Positions 18,131 to 26,263 of a stretch of 57,149 bases of DNA are shown piece after piece. Under the pieces are notes generated by a model. That model worked only from the letters and a program-made list of their open reading frames with translations. It was not told the origin of the DNA and did no database searches. The DNA is taken from positions 1-57,149 of the forward strand of contig JAQEWB010000014.1 in NCBI GenBank assembly GCA_027694045.1. The letters run 5' to 3'. The stretch's first letter is position 1. The number at the start of each line of letters is the position of its first letter. The translations under genes and the position numbers were made by a program. The DNA is from Bacillaceae bacterium OF18-1A. GTDB lineage: Bacteria > Bacillota > Bacilli > Bacillales > Bacillaceae_G.

Positions 18131-19495
18131 TTAAACACGAGCGATGTTTGCTTGCTCATAGCAAACTTGTAATGATTCTTCAATAATCGTTAATCCTTCC
18201 TCAAGTTGCTCATCTGTAATAACTAGCGGCATTAATACACGGATAACATTTCCATATGTTCCTGCAGATAATAAAAGCAACCCGCGCTTATTTGCTTCTG
18301 CACATAAATTAGCTGTTAATGTTTTGTCAGGTGCTTTCGTCTTACGATCTTGAACGAGCTCAAATGCACACATCGCCCCTAATCCACGTACATCACCTAT
18401 GCAATTATATTTATTTTTCATTTCTTGGAATCTGTTCATTACGACTTTCCCTAATTCTATCGCTCTATCATTTAATTTCTCTTTTTCTATTACATCAAGT
18501 ACAGCTAATGCAGCCGCACATCCTAGTGGACTTCCTGCATACGTTCCACCAAGCTCTCCAGGTGCAGACTCATTCATAATTTCTTTACGTCCAATTACAC
18601 CACTAATCGGTACGCCAGCGCCTAATGATTTAGATACCGTAATTAAATCTGGAACGACATCATAATGATCAATAGCAAAATATTTTCCTGTACGACTAAA
18701 ACCAGTTTGAATTTCATCCGCTACAAATAAGATGCCATGCTCTGAACAAATACGACTAACTTCTTGAACAAATTTCTTACTTGGAACGATAAATCCGCCT
18801 TCCCCTTGAACTGGTTCCATTACAACAGCAGCAATTGTTTCTGGTGCTACTTCTGATATGAAGAAGTTCTTAAACTCTTCAATGATAAAATCATCATACT
18901 GCTCTTCCGTTAATCCCTCTGGGCGACGGTATTCGTATGGAAATGGCGCTTTATATACTTCTGGAGCAAAGGGACCAAACCCAAATTTATATGGCTTCAC
19001 TTTACTTGTCATCGTCATTGTCATTAATGTACGCCCGTGGAAACCTTTAGAAAATGCGATAATACCAGGTCTCTTCGTATATTTACGAGCGATTTTCACC
19101 GCGTTCTCAACTGCTTCTGCACCACTGTTCAAAAATAGCACTTGTTTCTCAAAATTCCCTGGTGCTAGCGCAGCAAGCTTTTCTGCTAATTCAATATATG
19201 GCTCATACATCATGACGTTAAATCCAGTATGAATGTATTGATCGACTTGTTTATGGAGCGCTTCTTTAACCGTTGGATGACAATGCCCTACGTTAATTGT
19301 CCCGATTGCTCCTGCAAAATCAATGTACTGATTGCCATCAACATCTGTTACAAGAGCACCATTGGCAGATTGTACAAACGTTGGGATGCCGTTACTTACT
19401 CCTTTTGGTACTATATTTTGACGGCGTTCTAATAAAGATGCCGCTTTCGGTCCTGGAATTTGTTCATTTACTTTAGCAAATTTTTTTGTGTTCAT
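18131..19495 (-). CDS. gabT: 4-aminobutyrate aminotransferase
   Basis: 454-residue class III PLP aminotransferase that transfers the amino group of GABA to 2-oxoglutarate, giving succinate semialdehyde for GabD. Motifs: NSGAEAVENAVKIAR, FHGRT, EPVQGEGGF, ADEIQTGFSRTG, and PLP lysine in SKSLGAGVPISG. An in-frame extension to 19570 exists, but the sigma-54 promoter at 19537-19554 lies inside it, so transcription starts too late to include it; ATG 19495 (MNTKKFAKVNEQ) with GGATGGGG upstream is the start. First gene of the gabT-gabR-gabD unit. Confidence 0.93.
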   Translation of the reverse strand: MNTKKFAKVNEQIPGPKAASLLERRQNIVPKGVSNGIPTFVQSANGALVTDVDGNQYIDFAGAIGTINVGHCHPTVKEALHKQVDQYIHTGFNVMMYEPYIELAEKLAALAPGNFEKQVLFLNSGAEAVENAVKIARKYTKRPGIIAFSKGFHGRTLMTMTMTSKVKPYKFGFGPFAPEVYKAPFPYEYRRPEGLTEEQYDDFIIEEFKNFFISEVAPETIAAVVMEPVQGEGGFIVPSKKFVQEVSRICSEHGILFVADEIQTGFSRTGKYFAIDHYDVVPDLITVSKSLGAGVPISGVIGRKEIMNESAPGELGGTYAGSPLGCAAALAVLDVIEKEKLNDRAIELGKVVMNRFQEMKNKYNCIGDVRGLGAMCAFELVQDRKTKAPDKTLTANLCAEANKRGLLLLSAGTYGNVIRVLMPLVITDEQLEEGLTIIEESLQVCYEQANIARV

Positions 19496-19536
19496 TGCGT
19501 ACCCCATCCTTTTCTTTACATTGTTTTCTCTTTTTA

Positions 19537-19554
19537 TTGCAAAATATATGCCAA
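19537..19554 (-). promoter_or_regulatory. Sigma-54 (-24/-12) promoter of gabT
   Basis: On the minus strand: TTGGCATATATTTTGCAA. The -24 GG and -12 GC are in the exact consensus spacing (TGGCAC-N5-TTGC). It lies 42 bases upstream of the chosen gabT ATG. Together with the adjacent sigma-54 activator gene this identifies the promoter with high confidence. Confidence 0.92.
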
Positions 19555-19605
19555 CTTTCTTTTCTAGCATTTATCCTATATTCTTTGTATCCAGGCATAA
19601 AAAAT

Positions 19606-19646
19606 AAGTCTATAAAGACTCATTAAGAGTCTTTATAGACTTTTTT
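19606..19646 (-). terminator. Terminator of the HAD hydrolase gene
   Basis: Perfect 16-bp stem AAGTCTATAAAGACTC / GAGTCTTTATAGACTT, 5-base loop, T-rich on both strands, just after the HAD stop codon and only about 50 bases upstream of the gabT promoter, which isolates the gab unit. Confidence 0.9.
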
Positions 19647-19649
19647 TCC

Positions 19650-20393
19650 TTACACATTAGACTCTTCTTTCTCCCAGAAAAACTCACCCGATTGAGAAAT
19701 AAACTCTCCAACAGAATCTAACACTAAATCAGCAAGTGGTTCTAATGTTGGACGGTCTCCTGTACCAGATAGCACCCCAATTGCATAGCAATCGCCATTT
19801 TTAGCTAAATGTAAATCAGTTGGCGTATCTCCAACAACCGCAACCTCACATGATTCTAAATGAAACTCCTTACAAAACACTTCTATAATCTTTTTATCTG
19901 GTTTTTGTGCAGGGAATATATCCGAGGCTATAATATAATCAAAAAAGTTCTCTAACTTATATTGTTTTAAAAATAATTCTGTCGGTGCAAAATCGTCCGC
20001 CGTGACAACCCCTAATATAAACCCTTTATCTTTTAATGCCTGTAACACTTTCGGTAAATCCGCTGTCATTTTCATATGCGAACGGTGCTCACACATAAGG
20101 GAAAATAACTTTTCACTTACCCAATGATGCATCTCTTCTTCTCTAGCAGACTCAATATACTTACAAAGCCCCTTCGCTACATCAAGGCTTGTTCCAGCTG
20201 CTATTGCGCTACGCGGATGAACAAATGTCCCCTCCACACCGATTTCCTTTAATAAAGCCTGCTGCATTGACCATGGAAGCTTATATAATTTTATACAATC
20301 TGCTACAAGTTCTTCAGCTACTTTTATCCAAATTGAATGAAAATCCATTAATGTCCCATCTTTATCAAATAGTATTGCTTTTACCTTCTCCAT
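19650..20393 (-). CDS. HAD family phosphatase
   Basis: 247-residue cytosolic haloacid dehalogenase superfamily hydrolase resembling phosphoglycolate phosphatase / YjjG-type enzymes. Motif I DKDGT (nucleophile D10, acid D12), motif II VVTADD, motif III lysine in PAQKPDKK, motif IV VGDTPTD. A helical cap lies between motifs I and II (about residues 20-115). The substrate cannot be named. Start at 20393 with AGGTAGGG upstream. Single gene between dgkB and gabT with its own terminator. Confidence 0.85.
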   Translation of the reverse strand: MEKVKAILFDKDGTLMDFHSIWIKVAEELVADCIKLYKLPWSMQQALLKEIGVEGTFVHPRSAIAAGTSLDVAKGLCKYIESAREEEMHHWVSEKLFSLMCEHRSHMKMTADLPKVLQALKDKGFILGVVTADDFAPTELFLKQYKLENFFDYIIASDIFPAQKPDKKIIEVFCKEFHLESCEVAVVGDTPTDLHLAKNGDCYAIGVLSGTGDRPTLEPLADLVLDSVGEFISQSGEFFWEKEESNV

Positions 20394-20523
20394 AGCACAC
20401 CCTACCTCTCGTCTCTTATCTCCTCCAGTGTATCAATAAATTATGGATATAAAATAAATGAATTGTAAAAATACCATAAAAATCAAACTAACTTCCAATT
20501 TACAATTCCTCTATATAATAAAA

Positions 20524-20546
20524 AGGATGCCTTTACAGGGCATCCT
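20524..20546 (-). terminator. dgkB terminator embedded in its last codons
   Basis: Stem AGGATGCC / GGCATCCT (20539-20546 / 20524-20531 on the minus strand) followed by TTTTTATT. The 5' arm is formed by the last sense codons and the TAA stop lies in the loop. Confidence 0.8.
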
Positions 20547-21435
20547 CTTGATGTTCAGGAACAAATAGTTCCAGACAATGATATATATTTTCGAATTCCA
20601 TCGGTGCATCTCCACCATATTCACCGTCTAAATTAATCATTAGTTTATCTGGTGAATGCACTTTAATTCGGTTCGCTTGTGTATATAACACTTTCGGGTT
20701 ATTAATATGTTCACCACGCTGCGCTTGTGTTGCTGCTTTAATTAGATCCGCGATAGAACCTTTTTTCAGTACTAATAAATCAAATAATCCATCGTTAATA
20801 GATGCATACGGTGCTACCTTTTCAAATCCACCAACTGAACGAGTATTTGTAATTAAAAACATCGTAATTTCTTCTTGTAGTAGCTTCCCATCATACTCAA
20901 TTTCAACATATGTTGGATGTAAGGATGGCAACATTTCGATACCTTTTAAATAGTAAGCAAGTTGCCCTAATACTGTCTTTAACTTACTCGGTACTTCATA
21001 TGTTAATTCTGTAATACGACCGCCACCCGCGATGTTAATAAAATATGTATCGTTTGCTCTACCAAGGTCTAACGGTACTGTCTTTCCTTCACAAATAATA
21101 TCCGCTGCCTCTTCAATAGAGCGAGGTACACCGATTGCTCGTGCAAAATCATTTGTCGTTCCAACAGGAATAATTCCAAACTTCGGACGATGCTCATGTC
21201 CTACTAAACCATTTACCACTTCATTTAGCGTGCCATCGCCACCCGCCGCAATAACGACATCAAACTTACGGTCCGCTGCTTGCCTCGCCGCCACAGTAGC
21301 GTCTCCAGGACCCGTTGTCGCATGACAAGACGCTTCATAACCAGCTTGCTCTAGTTTTTGTAATACTTCTGGTAAGCTCTTCTTAAATAGCTCGCGCCCA
21401 GAAGTAGGATTATAAATAATTCTTGCTCGCTTCAT
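20533..21435 (-). CDS. dgkB: Diacylglycerol kinase DgkB
   Basis: 300-residue soluble lipid kinase of the DAGK catalytic superfamily; it returns diacylglycerol to phosphatidic acid using ATP, recycling DAG from lipoteichoic acid synthesis. Motifs: IIYNPTSGRE at the N-terminus, nucleotide-binding GGDGTLNEVVNG, GIIPVGTTNDFARAIG, and LDGEYGGDAP near the C-terminus. It sits next to gatB as in B. subtilis (yerQ). The ATG at 21435 has no Shine-Dalgarno at normal distance; instead it overlaps the stop codon of a 21-codon ORF (TAATG), so translation is probably coupled to that ORF. Confidence 0.93.
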   Translation of the reverse strand: MKRARIIYNPTSGRELFKKSLPEVLQKLEQAGYEASCHATTGPGDATVAARQAADRKFDVVIAAGGDGTLNEVVNGLVGHEHRPKFGIIPVGTTNDFARAIGVPRSIEEAADIICEGKTVPLDLGRANDTYFINIAGGGRITELTYEVPSKLKTVLGQLAYYLKGIEMLPSLHPTYVEIEYDGKLLQEEITMFLITNTRSVGGFEKVAPYASINDGLFDLLVLKKGSIADLIKAATQAQRGEHINNPKVLYTQANRIKVHSPDKLMINLDGEYGGDAPMEFENIYHCLELFVPEHQEDAL

Positions 21436-21500
21436 TATTTATTAGCACAGGAGATTTCCTTATTCATTGAAAAAGAACATACCGAATTTCTATTCAGCAT
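21435..21500 (-). CDS. 21-residue leader peptide overlapping the dgkB start
   Basis: Short ORF MLNRNSVCSFSMNKEISC... with a strong ribosome binding site (AGAGGAGG, 11 bases upstream of the ATG). Its TAA stop shares bases with the dgkB ATG (TAATG). dgkB itself lacks a Shine-Dalgarno, so reinitiation by ribosomes finishing this ORF is the simplest way dgkB is translated. No amino-acid run suggests classic attenuation. Not recognised as a known peptide. Confidence 0.5.
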   Translation of the reverse strand: MLNRNSVCSFSMNKEISCANK

Positions 21501-21536
21501 TCCTATGCCTACCTCCTCTCATCTTCCTATCCTTCT

Positions 21537-21605
21537 TTTATCCCGCTCAAACAGGCAGTAAGAACCCGATTCGTGTAGTCCATCATAAGAAATATTTCTT
21601 TTAAT
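21537..21605 (-). repeat. bcr1-like repeat, degenerate copy
   Basis: The forward strand reads TTTATCCCGCT...GGCAGTAAGAACCC, the reverse complement of the family 3' end (...CTTACTGCC...AGCGGGATAAA). The 5' part is diverged. Its 5' end coincides with the stop codon of the 36-residue ORF on the same strand. Confidence 0.6.
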
Positions 21606-21711
21606 GGTTTTCTTTATGTCTATCCATTCTTTCATAAAAATTTACATATAACGAATAATAACTATCTATTATTTCATGAGATGAAAAAACCTCTATGTCT
21701 AGATTTATCAT
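21601..21711 (-). CDS. Possible 36-residue small protein upstream of dgkB
   Basis: ORF MINLDIEVFSSHEIIDSYYS... ending RMDRHKENH, preceded by AAAAAGGTGGG 5 bases before the ATG and by an extended -10 element (TGGTATGAT, minus strand, near 21733-21738). Unrecognised; acidic and aromatic N-terminal half, basic tail, no membrane segment. The good RBS and promoter position favour a real gene, but there is no family evidence. It would be the first ORF of the dgkB transcript. Confidence 0.4.
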   Translation of the reverse strand: MINLDIEVFSSHEIIDSYYSLYVNFYERMDRHKENH

Positions 21712-21775
21712 TATTCCCACCTTTTTGCAACTATCATACCATAGTTGCTATACAAACATTTTTCCACTTTTGACA

Positions 21776-21832
21776 GTTAATCAAACGTTTGTTTAAACGA
21801 TTTTTTCTCATTTAAACAAACGTTTGATTAAC
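21776..21832. repeat. 22-bp perfect inverted repeat upstream of dgkB
   Basis: Arms 21776-21797 and 21811-21832 are perfect reverse complements (GTTAATCAAACG... and ...CGTTTGATTAAC) with a 13-base spacer. Each arm also contains the perfect palindromes CAAACGTTTG and GTTTAAAC. It could be a paired operator for a dimeric regulator, or a large cruciform/hairpin. It lies between the gatB terminator and the likely dgkB-region promoter. Confidence 0.75.
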
Positions 21833-21834
21833 CT

Positions 21835-21864
21835 AGAAAAACACCCATGTATGGGTGTTTTTCT
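21835..21864 (-). terminator. Terminator of the gatCAB operon
   Basis: Perfect 14-bp stem AGAAAAACACCCAT / ATGGGTGTTTTTCT with a 2-base nominal loop, ending 25 bases after the gatB stop codon. Confidence 0.85.
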
Positions 21865-21889
21865 GCTTAATCTTTAAAAGTTACTACTA

Positions 21890-23317
21890 TTATCTCTTAT
21901 TAATCTCTTCAAGTAAGATTTTGTTAACAAGCGGTGGATTTGCTTGTCCTTTTGTTGCTTTCATAATTTGACCAACTAAGAAGCCAATTGCACGGTCTTT
22001 ACCGTTTTTAAAGTCTTCGATAGATTGCTCATTATTATCAAGAATTTCTGTTACAACTTTACGAAGTGTTCCTTCGTCAGAAATTTGAACAAGACCTTTC
22101 GCCTTAACGATTTCTTCTGGGTCTCCACCTTTTTCAATTAATTCATTAAATACTTTCTTCGCGATTTTCGAAGAAATTGTACCTTTTTCAATTAATTGAA
22201 CCATTTTAGATAAACCAGCAGGCGTTAATGCAACGTCTTTTAATTCTTTTTGTTGTTTGTTTAAGTATGCAAGTACTTCACCCATTAACCAGTTCGATGT
22301 TAATTTCGCATCAGCACCGTCTGCAACAGTTGCTTCAAAGAAATCAGACATCTCTTTCGTTAATGTTAACACGTGTGCATCATAAGCTGGTAAGCCTAGT
22401 TCTGCAACGTAGCGAGCTTTACGTGCATCTGGAAGTTCTGGAATAGAAGCTCGAACTGCTTCTTTCCACTCATCATCGATGTAAAGTTCAACTAAGTCTG
22501 GCTCCGGGAAGTAACGGTAATCGTCAGATCCTTCTTTCACACGCATTAAGATTGTTTTCTTCGTTGCTTCATCATAACGACGTGTTTCTTGTTGGATGAT
22601 ACCACCAGATAACAGTTCTTTTTCTTGGCGCACTTGCTCGTGCTCAAGACCTTTTTGTACGTAAGTGAATGAGTTTAAGTTTTTCAGTTCCGCTTTTGTA
22701 CCGAACTTCTCTTGTCCAACTGGACGAAGAGAAATGTTCGCATCACAACGTAAGGAACCTTCTTCCATCTTACAATCAGATACACCAGTGTATTGAATGA
22801 TTGATTTTAACTTCTCTAAGTATGCATATGCTTCTTCTGGCGTACGCATATCTGGCTCAGATACGATCTCGATTAAAGGCATACCTTGACGGTTGTAGTC
22901 TACTAATGAACCATCAGCTGTATGCGTTGATTTACCAGCATCTTCTTCTAAATGAAGACGTGTAATACCGATACGTTTCTTTTTACCGTCTACTTCGATT
23001 TCAATCCAACCATTTTCACCAATTGGCTTATCAAATTGAGAGATTTGGTATGCTTTCGGGTTATCTGGATAGAAATAGTTTTTACGGTCAAACTTCGTTT
23101 CCGTTGCGATTTCACAGTTTAATGCCATTGCAGCTTTCATCGCAAAGTTAACTGCTTCTTTATTTAAAGTAGGAAGTACCCCTGGGTATCCTAAGTCAAT
23201 TACACTTGTTTGTGTATTTGGCTCCGCTCCGAATTCTGTTGGACTCGCAGAGAAAATTTTCGAATTTGTTTTTAACTCAACGTGAACCTCTAAACCAATA
23301 ATTGTTTCTAAATTCAT
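21890..23317 (-). CDS. gatB: Asp-tRNA(Asn)/Glu-tRNA(Gln) amidotransferase subunit B
   Basis: 475-residue GatB, the kinase/transferase subunit of GatCAB, which converts misacylated Glu-tRNA(Gln) (and Asp-tRNA(Asn)) to the correct amide form. Features: IGLEVHVEL near the N-terminus, [27 protein letters not shown], the [11 protein letters not shown] metal region, and the C-terminal YqeY-like tail domain (about 330-475). Length is normal. RBS GGAGGC before ATG. Third gene of gatC-gatA-gatB, 14 bases after gatA. Confidence 0.96.
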   Translation of the reverse strand: MNLETIIGLEVHVELKTNSKIFSASPTEFGAEPNTQTSVIDLGYPGVLPTLNKEAVNFAMKAAMALNCEIATETKFDRKNYFYPDNPKAYQISQFDKPIGENGWIEIEVDGKKKRIGITRLHLEEDAGKSTHTADGSLVDYNRQGMPLIEIVSEPDMRTPEEAYAYLEKLKSIIQYTGVSDCKMEEGSLRCDANISLRPVGQEKFGTKAELKNLNSFTYVQKGLEHEQVRQEKELLSGGIIQQETRRYDEATKKTILMRVKEGSDDYRYFPEPDLVELYIDDEWKEAVRASIPELPDARKARYVAELGLPAYDAHVLTLTKEMSDFFEATVADGADAKLTSNWLMGEVLAYLNKQQKELKDVALTPAGLSKMVQLIEKGTISSKIAKKVFNELIEKGGDPEEIVKAKGLVQISDEGTLRKVVTEILDNNEQSIEDFKNGKDRAIGFLVGQIMKATKGQANPPLVNKILLEEINKR

Positions 23318-23331
23318 CTATGCTCGCCTCC

Positions 23332-24789
23332 TTACAGACTTGCTTTTTTTGTATGATAGTCTGTTGCTTGCTCAAACGCATGTGCAACGCGGTAAATTGT
23401 CGCTTCATCGAAGTGTTTACCAATGATTTGTAGACCAAGTGGCATGTTGTTAGCACCGAATCCACATGGAACTGAAATCGCTGGAACACCCGCTAAGTTT
23501 ACTGGGATTGTTAAAATGTCATTTGCATACATTGTCATTGGATCATCAACTTTTTCGCCCACTTTAAATGCAGGAGTTGGAGTTGTTGGTCCAATAATAA
23601 CATCATAGTTCGCAAATACATTTTCAAAGTCGTTTTTAATTAATGTACGTACTTGTTGTGCTTTTTTGTAATATGCATCATAGTAACCAGAGCTAAGTGC
23701 AAATGTACCAAGCATAATACGGCGTTTTACTTCATCACCGAAACCTTCGCTACGTGTGTTTTTGTAAAGATCTAATAAGTTATTTACATTATCAGAACGA
23801 ACACCGTAACGTACACCATCGAAGCGTGAAAGGTTAGCAGATGCTTCAGAAGAAGATAATAAGTAATACGTTGCTAGAGCGTATTTAGAGTGCGGAAGAG
23901 ATACTTCTTCCCAAGTTGCGCCCATACCTTCTAATACTTTTAAAGCAGCTAGCACTGACTCACGAGCTTCTTCGCCAACACCTTCACCTAAGTATTCTTT
24001 CGGTACAGCAATGCGTAAACCTTTAACATCGCCTGTTAAACCAGCTAAGTAGTTTCCTACTTCAACGTTTGCAGAAGTTGCATCCATACGGTCAATACCT
24101 GAAATAGCTTGTAATAAGTATGCATTGTCTTCTACTGTACGTGTAATCGGTCCGATTTGATCAAGTGAAGATGCGAATGCTACTAATCCGTAACGAGATA
24201 CGCGTCCGTAAGTTGGTTTTAAACCTACAACGCCGCAATATGCAGCTGGCTGACGGATAGAACCACCCGTATCAGAACCTAGAGAGAATAGTACTTCTCC
24301 TGCTGCTACAGCTGCTGCAGAACCACCACTAGATCCGCCTGGAACGTAATCTAAGTTCCATGGGTTTTTCGTAGCGTAGAATCCTGAGTTTTCATTTGAA
24401 GAACCCATTGCGAACTCGTCCATGTTTAATTTACCGATTGTAATTGTGTCAGCAGCTTTTAGCTTTTGCACAACGGTCGCATCATAAATTGGATCAAAGT
24501 TTGCTAACATTTTGCTCGCACAAGTCGTACGAAGACCGTTAGTTACAATGTTATCTTTAACACCAATTGGCATACCGAATAATAAACCATTATCTTCAGC
24601 GCCGATTTTCGCGTCTAATTCTTTCGCCTTCGCGCGCGCGTTTTCTTCATCTAATGTAAGAAAAGCTTTTACGTTATCTTCAACATCCGCAATACGTTTG
24701 TAAGATTCTTCTACTAAATCCGTAACGGAAATTTCTTTGTTGTTTAACTTCTTATGTAACTCTGATACTGAATGATCAAATAATGACAT
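23332..24789 (-). CDS. gatA: Asp-tRNA(Asn)/Glu-tRNA(Gln) amidotransferase subunit A
   Basis: 485-residue amidase-signature enzyme that releases ammonia from glutamine for GatB. The Ser-cisSer-Lys triad is visible: Lys in GVKDN, the glycine/serine segment [11 protein letters not shown], and the nucleophile region [22 protein letters not shown] before ATG 24789. Lies 15 bases after gatC and 14 before gatB in one transcript. Confidence 0.96.
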   Translation of the reverse strand: MSLFDHSVSELHKKLNNKEISVTDLVEESYKRIADVEDNVKAFLTLDEENARAKAKELDAKIGAEDNGLLFGMPIGVKDNIVTNGLRTTCASKMLANFDPIYDATVVQKLKAADTITIGKLNMDEFAMGSSNENSGFYATKNPWNLDYVPGGSSGGSAAAVAAGEVLFSLGSDTGGSIRQPAAYCGVVGLKPTYGRVSRYGLVAFASSLDQIGPITRTVEDNAYLLQAISGIDRMDATSANVEVGNYLAGLTGDVKGLRIAVPKEYLGEGVGEEARESVLAALKVLEGMGATWEEVSLPHSKYALATYYLLSSSEASANLSRFDGVRYGVRSDNVNNLLDLYKNTRSEGFGDEVKRRIMLGTFALSSGYYDAYYKKAQQVRTLIKNDFENVFANYDVIIGPTTPTPAFKVGEKVDDPMTMYANDILTIPVNLAGVPAISVPCGFGANNMPLGLQIIGKHFDEATIYRVAHAFEQATDYHTKKASL

Positions 24790-24804
24790 CGAAATTCCCC
24801 TCCT

Positions 24805-25095
24805 CTATTCTAATACTGCTGGAACACGGATTTGATTATCTTTGTGATCCGGTGCATTTTTTAATACTTCTTCAACTGGTAAACCTTTTTCTGGTACATC
24901 TTCACGCATAACATTTTTCATAGTTAATACATGAGTTGTTGGTTTTACATCTGTTGTATCTAATTCATTTAACTGTTCTGCAAATGTAACAATTGCATCT
25001 AGTTGTTTTTGAAATTTTTCTGCTTCTTGATCAGTAATTGCAAGACGTGCTAAATGTGCTACGTGCTTTACATTCTCAACGGAAATTCTTGACAC
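24805..25095 (-). CDS. gatC: Asp-tRNA(Asn)/Glu-tRNA(Gln) amidotransferase subunit C
   Basis: 96-residue GatC, the belt-like subunit that stabilises GatA and GatB. The typical [11 protein letters not shown]-terminal helix, the central [13 protein letters not shown] and the RVPAVLE C-terminus are present. The start is GTG at 25095 with GGAGGTGG upstream. First gene of the gat operon. Confidence 0.94.
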
Positions 25096-25204
25096 GGCTA
25101 GGCCACCTCCATAATATATCGTTCAATCTACAATACTATTGATGATACCAAATTTTCAGTACTTCAAGCAAGTCAACACAGAGTACTTACGCCATTTTTA
25201 CATA

Positions 25205-25235
25205 AAAAAAGAAAGGCAAATGCCTTTCTTTACAA
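25205..25235 (-). terminator. Terminator of the YiaAB-type gene
   Basis: AAAGAAAGGCA / TGCCTTTCTTT stem with a T run on the minus strand directly after the stop codon at 25237. Confidence 0.8.
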
Positions 25236-25236
25236 T

Positions 25237-25473
25237 TTACTCTTTATCTAACGGTTTATTTTTCGGAAATCTCTCGTTATCTTCTTCATTATCACGAATT
25301 GTTTTTTGTAATACAAAACAAGACATCGTTAAAAATAATGTTCCAATTAAATAGTATCCTTTTACACTAAGCGTCTCATCTAACGTATAAATCCCAATTA
25401 GCATACCTGAAAGCGCGCAAACAAATGAAGTCCATGCTAAAAACGTGAACGCTTGCGTATTACGTCTTCTCAT
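25237..25473 (-). CDS. YiaA/YiaB-type two-helix membrane protein
   Basis: 78-residue membrane protein with two hydrophobic helices (FLAWTSFVCALSGMLIGIY and YYLIGTLFLTMSCFVL) and the conserved end LQKTIRD, recognisable as the YiaA/YiaB two-helix domain. The tail is charged (NEEDNERFPKN). A start 10 codons upstream (25503) is possible, but ATG 25473 has GGGGGAGA right before it. Function unknown. Own terminator; head-to-head with the MarR gene. Confidence 0.75.
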   Translation of the reverse strand: MRRRNTQAFTFLAWTSFVCALSGMLIGIYTLDETLSVKGYYLIGTLFLTMSCFVLQKTIRDNEEDNERFPKNKPLDKE

Positions 25474-25630
25474 CGTTCTCCCCCTCGTTAGCTGTATACC
25501 CATTATAGATAAGTATATTTACCATGATGGATTTTTATGTAAATTCTAGTTTTATATTTATAAATCTATCATAAAAGAATACTATTTCAAAGAAAGTTTT
25601 CTGCCTAATCTGAAAAAATAATTAAAATCA

Positions 25631-25659
25631 TTGACAATTATTTCTATTCTACATAAAAT
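25631..25659 (+). promoter_or_regulatory. Sigma-A promoter of the marR-arsA group
   Basis: TTGACA (25631-25636), 17-base spacer, TAAAAT (25654-25659). A candidate operator TATTACGAACCTCGAAATA at 25669-25687 overlaps the expected transcription start. Confidence 0.8.
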
Positions 25660-25704
25660 AAAAATAAATATTACGAACCTCGAAATATACGGGAGTGGAA
25701 TTAA

Positions 25705-26187
25705 TTGTTGCAATATGAACATTTTTTAGACTTACTGCTAGATAACGCCAAGAAACTTTTCTATCCTGAAGAATGGGTAAGCCTAGATTTAACACTTTCT
25801 AAAACAGAAGTATTTTGTTTACTTTGGATGGAACGAAATACAGATATTACAATGACGAAAATTGCTGACCTTCTTGATATACCGATGAGTACAACGACGG
25901 GCGTTGTAAATCGCCTTGTAAAAAAGGGATATATTGAACGCTACCGTGATGAAAACGACCGACGTATTGTATTAATTCGGTTAACAGAAACCGGCGTAAT
26001 GCTCGTTCAAGAAGTAAAACAAAATGCAGCCCATTACTTTAGCTTAGTGACAGAAGCATTGTCAGAAGAAGAAAAAGCATTCTTACTACAAATCTTCCAA
26101 AAGATTATGAATCACATTGCTACCTCACAGCAAAAAACAGAAGAAAAGGTTTCTACACCTAAAATGAAAAACATTCCGATTGAATAA
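25705..26187 (+). CDS. MarR family transcriptional regulator
   Basis: 160-residue winged-helix dimer regulator. The DNA-binding core is clear: TMTKIADLLDIPMSTTTGVVNRLVKKGYIERYRDENDRRIVLIRLTETG in segments (recognition helix near residues 65-80, wing with DRR). The start is TTG 25705, with GGGAG 16-20 bases upstream, which is rather far, so the exact start is somewhat uncertain. A lysine-rich tail follows the last helix. It is followed by a terminator that overlaps its stop codon, then by the ArsA-type gene; related CGAA-containing motifs precede both genes, suggesting it may control both. Confidence 0.88.
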   Translation: MLQYEHFLDLLLDNAKKLFYPEEWVSLDLTLSKTEVFCLLWMERNTDITMTKIADLLDIPMSTTTGVVNRLVKKGYIERYRDENDRRIVLIRLTETGVMLVQEVKQNAAHYFSLVTEALSEEEKAFLLQIFQKIMNHIATSQQKTEEKVSTPKMKNIPIE

Positions 26188-26211
26188 AACCCTATCTGGG
26201 TTTTTATTCAA
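26180..26211 (+). terminator. Terminator after marR, overlapping its stop codon
   Basis: TTGAATAAAACCC / GGGTTTTTATTCAA stem with 5-base loop; the TAA stop lies in the 5' arm. Read-through to the ArsA gene is possible because the gap is only 76 bases. Confidence 0.7.
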
Positions 26212-26263
26212 CCATTTACTTCGACACTCGTAATATTCGATATTCGAAACAAAGGGGATATGA

